A stretch of 26,985 nucleotides of DNA from a virus. The stretch lies in IMG/VR virus record IMGVR_UViG_3300005663_000093, positions 1 through 26,985 of that record; one strand, given 5' to 3'. Position numbers and translations under genes: made by a program. Of the stretch, positions 23,391 through 26,985 are shown piece after piece (position 1 is the first letter of the stretch; each line of letters opens with the position of its first letter). Below the pieces are notes generated by a model. It was not told the origin of the DNA and did no database searches. It saw nothing but the letters and a program-made list of their open reading frames with translations.

Positions 23391-24602
23391 TTATATTGAG
23401 GGAGTGGATTCATCCGCTTCCTCTTTTTTATTCCAAATTATCATTGCCTCTTTCAATTTTCTACTCTCCCCATATTCCCATTTAATCTTCCCTGCAACTT
23501 CCAACGTGGCGAGGATGGTAGACATTTCATTATTGTCAGCATCGTAGTAAAACTTCTCTAACAATTCCGAATACTGTATACTCCCCCTCATCCTTATAAC
23601 CTCTCCTATCTTATACATGGTAGCTGCAAATTTATTCTTCCCCATTCCAGCAAACGTCCTCTTCATGTGGCGTTCGGTAGTGATTAAGATTTTCAAGGCT
23701 CTTTTAAAATCCTCATCTGTCAATATCATTCCTCCATTTCTCGAGGCGTTCATTATCATGGATAGTTTATGTATATGAGTAGCTCTCCGTCCTGCATAGT
23801 GGATCATGTATGAGTCCTGTGTAAAGGGATGCTGGCGTTGGAGAGGATACCACTCCCCCCACACCTTCTCATATGATTCACTGGGCGTATAGGCTCCTAC
23901 TTCCAATTTTATGTTTTGAAGATCAATATTCAATTTATTCCACAATTCCGGTTGTCCTGTTTTTTTGTGCGGAAATACGATCAATTTACCACGTCCTGGG
24001 GCGTAAACATATATGATCCGGCTATTGAGTCCGCTTCCAAATGTTTCGGTCGGGAGGGCATCACGTAACAAATCGGGGGTGGTTGCTCCTATTAAATTTA
24101 CCCACAGTCCATCAATGTGAGCTTTGCCCTGATGCTTGGTTTCATAGTTCCAGGGGTCACGACAGTCATACCAATTTGACAACCAACCGATTAAATCTAT
24201 ATTCCCATAACCGAGGAACACAGTGAACTCCTCTGAGAATACTGTCATGGCAGAGTAGGGGTGTATTATATTTGATCTAGGGGGGTATTCAAAATTAGTG
24301 GTTGGCTCCTTTAACCTTACTACCAACTGCTCCTTTGATGAACAGTCGGCTGCTATATTAATTGACATCTCCTCTAACATCAACCTTCCTGGCTCCATTG
24401 CTGTTCCTTTCCCTCCAGCAGGTGGACCGGCGAGGATTATGAAGAAGTTTACATATATTTCCTTATCCCAGCGTAGCCAAACCTTCCTCTCCAACACAGC
24501 AGCTATCATGGATATAGCTACCCACTTATTGTAGAGTTGAGGAGCTTCACTATTCTTCATATACTGCATCCAACCATCAATCCAATCGGGTAGCTCTCTC
24601 AT
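23391..24602 (-). CDS. Replication ATPase, DUF3987-like helicase family
   Basis: This 403-residue P-loop protein probably acts in phage DNA replication. Walker A is AGPPAGGKGT (58-67). The following AMTVFSEEF (118-126) is a plausible Walker B. NLIGATTPD (169-177) and GLNSRIIYVY (191-200) match sensor-1 and arginine-finger-like regions of DUF3987/YfjI-type ATPases. The N terminus, WIDGWMQYMKNSEAP then WVAISMIAAVLERKVWLR, has their usual cover. The C-terminal part (about 300-390) is helical and wHTH-like, including MRGSIQYSELLEKFYYDADNNEM. It lacks a primase domain. It is the last gene of the minus-strand operon, near family A polymerase. Last codons overlap the plus-strand terminator. Confidence 0.7.
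   Translation of the reverse strand: MRELPDWIDGWMQYMKNSEAPQLYNKWVAISMIAAVLERKVWLRWDKEIYVNFFIILAGPPAGGKGTAMEPGRLMLEEMSINIAADCSSKEQLVVRLKEPTTNFEYPPRSNIIHPYSAMTVFSEEFTVFLGYGNIDLIGWLSNWYDCRDPWNYETKHQGKAHIDGLWVNLIGATTPDLLRDALPTETFGSGLNSRIIYVYAPGRGKLIVFPHKKTGQPELWNKLNIDLQNIKLEVGAYTPSESYEKVWGEWYPLQRQHPFTQDSYMIHYAGRRATHIHKLSMIMNASRNGGMILTDEDFKRALKILITTERHMKRTFAGMGKNKFAATMYKIGEVIRMRGSIQYSELLEKFYYDADNNEMSTILATLEVAGKIKWEYGESRKLKEAMIIWNKKEEADESTPSI
23398..23429 (+). terminator. Strong terminator at the end of the plus-strand operon
   Basis: GAGGGAGTGGAT (23398-23409) and ATCCGCTTCCTC (23412-23423) form a 12-base stem with two G-U pairs, followed by six T (23424-23429). It closes the late genes. On the opposite strand the same bases lie in the last codons of the minus-strand ATPase gene, where no U-run follows. 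A weaker dyad, CAACTA/TAGTTG, is at 23371-23387. Confidence 0.8.
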
Positions 24603-24605
24603 TTA

Positions 24606-24779
24606 TTATTTATCCTGTTCCTTCGCTAGAAAATTTTTTACTACCTCAATGATTTGCTCTTTACTCAAATCTTTTTTATAACTATGCTATTCCCCATGAC
24701 ACATATAGTTACCATACTCTGTTTTAAGGCTGGCTTCAATAAGTAAGTCTGCAAGTTCTTCTATCTTTTTATCTTCCAA
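24606..24779 (-). pseudogene. Small gene interrupted by an in-frame amber codon
   Basis: An AAGGAGG (24785-24791) precedes a TTG start; translation gives 30 residues, MEDKKIEELADLLIEASLKT and on, to a TAG at 24687-24689. The same frame stays open for 26 more codons (SYKKDLSKEQIIEVVKNFLAKEQ) to TAA at 24606. The two halves read as one 57-codon charged helical protein. TAG ends many genes here (capsid, 1441, 10570, 23384), so the phage does not recode it. A nonsense mutation, a sequencing error or partial readthrough are the possibilities. Function is unknown. Confidence 0.5.
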
Positions 24780-24784
24780 TTTTT

Positions 24785-24791
24785 CCTCCTT
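24785..24791 (-). promoter_or_regulatory. Ribosome binding site for TTG-start gene
   Basis: AAGGAGG on the minus strand lies five bases before TTG at 24779 and overlaps nothing else but the last codon of the upstream gene. It is the evidence that the interrupted 24606-24779 frame is a real gene. Confidence 0.5.
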
Positions 24792-25274
24792 CTATTTCTG
24801 GACTATATAATTCACTGCACAGGTTGTTCTTAGGATTGCCACTTTCGGGATGCTACTATTCTCCGCTAACATTATATTACTTCCTGCTATGTAGTTTAAC
24901 TTGAACCACTCGATTGCTGTGAATAGAATCGAGTCCCCATTTTTTGGTAACCTACCTACTGCTTGATAGAAGCCCTGGAATTGAGGAGGATTGATTGCCC
25001 TTCTTCCGGTGATACATTGTTGTATTAATAATACCTTTATAGCATTGCCGGCTTGTATAATGCCAAGAGGAGGAGGATTTGTTAGTTGGATTTGAAATGT
25101 TTGGAATGTAACAGTTGATTTATCCATACCTGCTTTCTCCATTGTCACTACGTTGGTAAGCCACTCTGTTAGCCAACTTACATTTTTCTCTACCCAGGTG
25201 TGCATCTTATTCATGTCTATTGTCTTGCCATCCTTGCTGGCGAAGGGGTGGATTTTATCCTTTTTATCTACCAT
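24792..25274 (-). CDS. 160-residue protein in replication operon, unknown function
   Basis: Start chosen at ATG 25274; another ATG three bases upstream (25277) sits only three bases after GGAGG. The N terminus is basic and charged (VDKKDKIHPFASKDGKTID), followed by two Trp-rich helices (HTWVEKNVSWLTEWLTNVV), a beta segment (TFQTFQIQLTNPPP) and a helical C terminus ending VNYIVQK. It is downstream of polA and coupled to the 83-residue gene by a short overlap. No family is recognised; a replication accessory role is guessed from location. Confidence 0.55.
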   Translation of the reverse strand: MVDKKDKIHPFASKDGKTIDMNKMHTWVEKNVSWLTEWLTNVVTMEKAGMDKSTVTFQTFQIQLTNPPPLGIIQAGNAIKVLLIQQCITGRRAINPPQFQGFYQAVGRLPKNGDSILFTAIEWFKLNYIAGSNIMLAENSSIPKVAILRTTCAVNYIVQK

Positions 25275-25515
25275 CATTTTCCTCCATCTGAGTTTCGAGA
25301 GCTACCTTTAAACCCTTCAATCCACACTTAGCAAGGTAAACCTCTCCTGAGAACATAGTAATCATAACATTGTTCGCACCCGTAAGGTTGTGTTCTCTAA
25401 CTCGCATAGATTCTATTCTATTAATTTTAATCTCAACCCATTCAGTAATATCTTGATTCGGAAAGGTAATAGGAATACAAGCAAACCCTTTCATTGTCCT
25501 TTCTTTATCTCTCAT
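25264..25515 (-). CDS. 83-residue protein, unknown function
   Basis: AGGAGG precedes the ATG; its first bases overlap the 27-codon gene's TGA (ATGA). The protein is beta-prone (FACIPITFPNQD, WVEIKINRIES, NVMITMFSGEVYLAKCGL) and ends with an acidic tail (ETQMEENDGR). The fold looks like a small barrel, but no family or role can be given. Its last codons overlap the 25274 gene's start by 11 bases. Confidence 0.5.
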   Translation of the reverse strand: MRDKERTMKGFACIPITFPNQDITEWVEIKINRIESMRVREHNLTGANNVMITMFSGEVYLAKCGLKGLKVALETQMEENDGR

Positions 25516-25595
25516 AATACCTCCTGCCCCTCCTTCGGATAGATGGCTGTCTTCTCCGCCAGTTCTTGGTATCTGTTAAATGACATATCGCTCAT
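25512..25595 (-). CDS. 27-codon MazG-like N-terminal fragment or micro-gene
   Basis: Between two ATGA overlaps (25592-25595 and 25512-25515) lies a 27-residue frame containing FNRYQELAEKTAIYP and ending KEGQEVL. The first helix strongly resembles the start of phage MazG-like nucleotide pyrophosphohydrolases (FxxYQxLAxxTAIYP). Their metal-binding ExxE...ExxD motifs are missing, and no continuation is found in any nearby frame. Either a truncated remnant that stayed coupled or a short peptide with that helix; AAAGGA lies eight bases upstream. Catalysis is not expected. Confidence 0.5.
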   Translation of the reverse strand: MSDMSFNRYQELAEKTAIYPKEGQEVL

Positions 25596-25939
25596 TTTTT
25601 ATTCCTTTCTTCTATTGTCCAATCCTGATTCTTTCCTGGAGATTCCTCTCCTTTAATTCCAGTTCCTGCTAGCAAGAACATAATGCCTATTGAAAAGAAA
25701 TTAGCCTTTCTTATTTTTAATCCTCTCCAATATAATAAATCCTCTACAACGCCCCCATCTAACTGTATTGTTCGTTCTCTATTTATTTCAACTATAAAGT
25801 TACTATAAGTCTTACTCCCTACAAGAATTGCATCAGGAACACTTCCGTATTTTGAAAGAAATCTAATATATTCCAACTCTAATAATCCACTCCAGCTTGT
25901 AGAAGAATCGTTCCAATCTTTTGTTCCATAATGCATCAT
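25592..25939 (-). CDS. 115-residue protein after DNA polymerase, unknown function
   Basis: The ATG at 25939 overlaps the polymerase stop (ATGA), with GGAGG five bases upstream; an in-frame TTG at 25951 lies on this site and is rejected. The sequence is mixed alpha/beta: SGLLELEYIRFLSKYG, then VPDAILVGSKTYSNFIVEIN, and a hydrophobic FFSIGIMFLLAGTG segment (about 80-93) before a charged tail. Its function is unknown; coupling to polA suggests a replication or nucleotide role. Confidence 0.55.
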   Translation of the reverse strand: MMHYGTKDWNDSSTSWSGLLELEYIRFLSKYGSVPDAILVGSKTYSNFIVEINRERTIQLDGGVVEDLLYWRGLKIRKANFFSIGIMFLLAGTGIKGEESPGKNQDWTIEERNKK

Positions 25940-26985
25940 CCTTCCCTCCAATATTTAGATAATTGTCCCTTTAAATCTCCTCCCATATCAATCTCCATCT
26001 GCCCATCTGGATTCACTAACTCCTTTCCCTTATATCGAGCGCCAAGATTCAATCCAACTGAGAACTCGGCTGGAATTGTAAATTGAGTTGCCTTCCAGAT
26101 AAGAGGTTGCTCGAGATTTTCTTTAATACTTCGTAGGACTCGAATATGGTAGTCGATGCCTCGAGTTGTTGGGATTTGAAAATTAATTGAATCATGCACT
26201 TGTCTAAGTATCTCGACCCCCTCGAAACTTTCTTGATAGTAATATAGAGGGATGATTCCTCGTCTGTTGATAGTATCTGCTGTATTAGATTGAGGAATGA
26301 AAGCGTATGCTTGATTGAAGAGACCATCTCCCCACCTATCTTTAAACAAATATTTTCGTCCATAGCAGTTCTCCAGTATTCTGTTATTACTTCCTAGTTG
26401 GTTTCGCACCATTAGCTGGTATCCATGTTGAACCCCTGGATAGACTCTATGATACTTTGTATGTATCATCTTTCCTTCTTTCTCTGGCAATTCTAATTGA
26501 TAGGCAAACTTCCTATATCCCATACCGAAGTTTAATTCGTGATTACCTTTCTTCCCCCAATATCTGTGTGTTTGATCCCCATATCCTAATGGACATTTAG
26601 TTCCTGCCTTATCCATCTCCTTTATTCTCTCTGCTGGTATGTCGAATATTAAGGATGCGGTGAGGGAGTGAACATCAACTCCATCTTCGAAAGCTCGTAT
26701 CATACGAGGTTCAGGGGCAATGTATGCTACACTTCTATTATCAGCTTGGGATAGGTCAACATTGTATATGAGGTAACCAGGATCGGCGAGGAAGAAGTTG
26801 TTCATAACCTTTGGTTGATTCTGGAGGTTACTACCATAGCCGAATAGATCAGCAGAGGATGATAACCTGCCCATCTTAGTAACTGGACGGTAGGAGCAGA
26901 CAAAGCGTCCATTCTTTAACTTTACATCGAGGGATTTGCTAACAAAATTCCTAGCCTTCCTAATTTGTAGGATAAGATGTGCTTC
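25936..26985 (-). CDS. polA: Family A DNA polymerase, C-terminal part (5' end outside window)
   Basis: The frame is open to the right edge, 37 codons beyond the first internal ATG at 26874, so the gene starts beyond the window. The 349 visible residues hold the palm and fingers: TKMGRLSS...NLQNQP, motif A YNVDLSQADNR (Asp about visible residue 77), an O-helix with NHELNFGMGY (about 148-157) and motif C LRQVHDSINF (His-Asp, about 264-265). K758 of E. coli Pol I, a nucleotide contact, aligns with His, while Phe762 is Phe. No exonuclease is seen in this piece. It is the first gene of the minus-strand replication operon in view. Confidence 0.9.
   Translation of the reverse strand, partial: EAHLILQIRKARNFVSKSLDVKLKNGRFVCSYRPVTKMGRLSSSADLFGYGSNLQNQPKVMNNFFLADPGYLIYNVDLSQADNRSVAYIAPEPRMIRAFEDGVDVHSLTASLIFDIPAERIKEMDKAGTKCPLGYGDQTHRYWGKKGNHELNFGMGYRKFAYQLELPEKEGKMIHTKYHRVYPGVQHGYQLMVRNQLGSNNRILENCYGRKYLFKDRWGDGLFNQAYAFIPQSNTADTINRRGIIPLYYYQESFEGVEILRQVHDSINFQIPTTRGIDYHIRVLRSIKENLEQPLIWKATQFTIPAEFSVGLNLGARYKGKELVNPDGQMEIDMGGDLKGQLSKYWREG

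Noticed and set aside
1450-24779. Genome-wide reassignment of TAG to an amino acid, suggested by the split gene and by the terL junction
   Set aside because: TAG ends several clear genes (965, 1441, 10570, 11949, 23384), and stops or noncoding sequence follow quickly, so TAG is an ordinary stop here.
24901-24916. TTTAACTTGAACC and other GAACATAG-like strings (for example near 25351) as additional repeat copies
   Set aside because: They lack the opposite arm and lie inside minus-strand genes.
1-26985. CRISPR arrays, tRNAs, insertion sequences, integrase or attachment site
   Set aside because: No spaced repeats, cloverleaf arms, transposase or integrase motifs were seen on either strand.

Overview
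This window is a piece of the genome of a tailed bacteriophage, most likely one with a short (podovirus-like) tail. The evidence is a continuous plus-strand run of virion genes: terminase large subunit, portal, an acidic scaffold-like protein, a major capsid protein that looks like the SU10 type, a head-tail adaptor, a nozzle-like protein, a small GNAT-like protein, and three consecutive large proteins resembling internal virion (ejection) proteins. I see no tape measure, tail tube or sheath gene, and no integrase or repressor. The host cannot be named. The DNA is moderately AT-rich, Arg and Ile are often encoded by AGG/AGA and ATA, and most starts have strong AGGAGG-type ribosome binding sites. 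Layout, plus strand: the 3' end of a beta-rich structural gene (2-460); four small, mostly membrane-associated proteins (487-1441) and one with a signal peptide (1450-1980); TerL (1984-3585); three beta-rich virion-surface-like proteins (3623-5534); two tiny genes (5547-5878); portal, a small helical protein and the scaffold candidate (5871-9128); a small beta protein, a beta-helix protein and a two-CPxC mini-protein (9146-10570); the major capsid gene (10627-11949) closed by a terminator hairpin; the adaptor, three small genes and the nozzle-like gene (12032-14925); the GNAT-like gene and the ejection-protein block, including a 1623-residue protein with an HELLH zinc-peptidase motif (14861-22623); and three small genes (22643-23384). 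Layout, minus strand: from the right edge, a family A DNA polymerase (5' end outside the window) is followed by small coupled genes and a DUF3987-like P-loop ATPase (26985 down to 23391). Structural and replication genes converge on a strong hairpin terminator at 23398-23429. Regulation: a 23-base dyad repeat, followed by a purine-rich start-like sequence, occurs three times in the same orientation at block boundaries (3590, 11998, 22821). It resembles a promoter for a phage single-subunit RNA polymerase or an operator, and is the best candidate for an undescribed control element here. Other oddities are a small minus-strand gene split by an in-frame amber codon, a 27-codon gene that looks like the first helix of a MazG-like pyrophosphohydrolase and nothing more, a hairpin that could mask the capsid gene's ribosome binding site, and a small gene flanked by 14-base direct repeats. 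Function calls come from motif and order recognition by eye. Many small genes remain unassigned.
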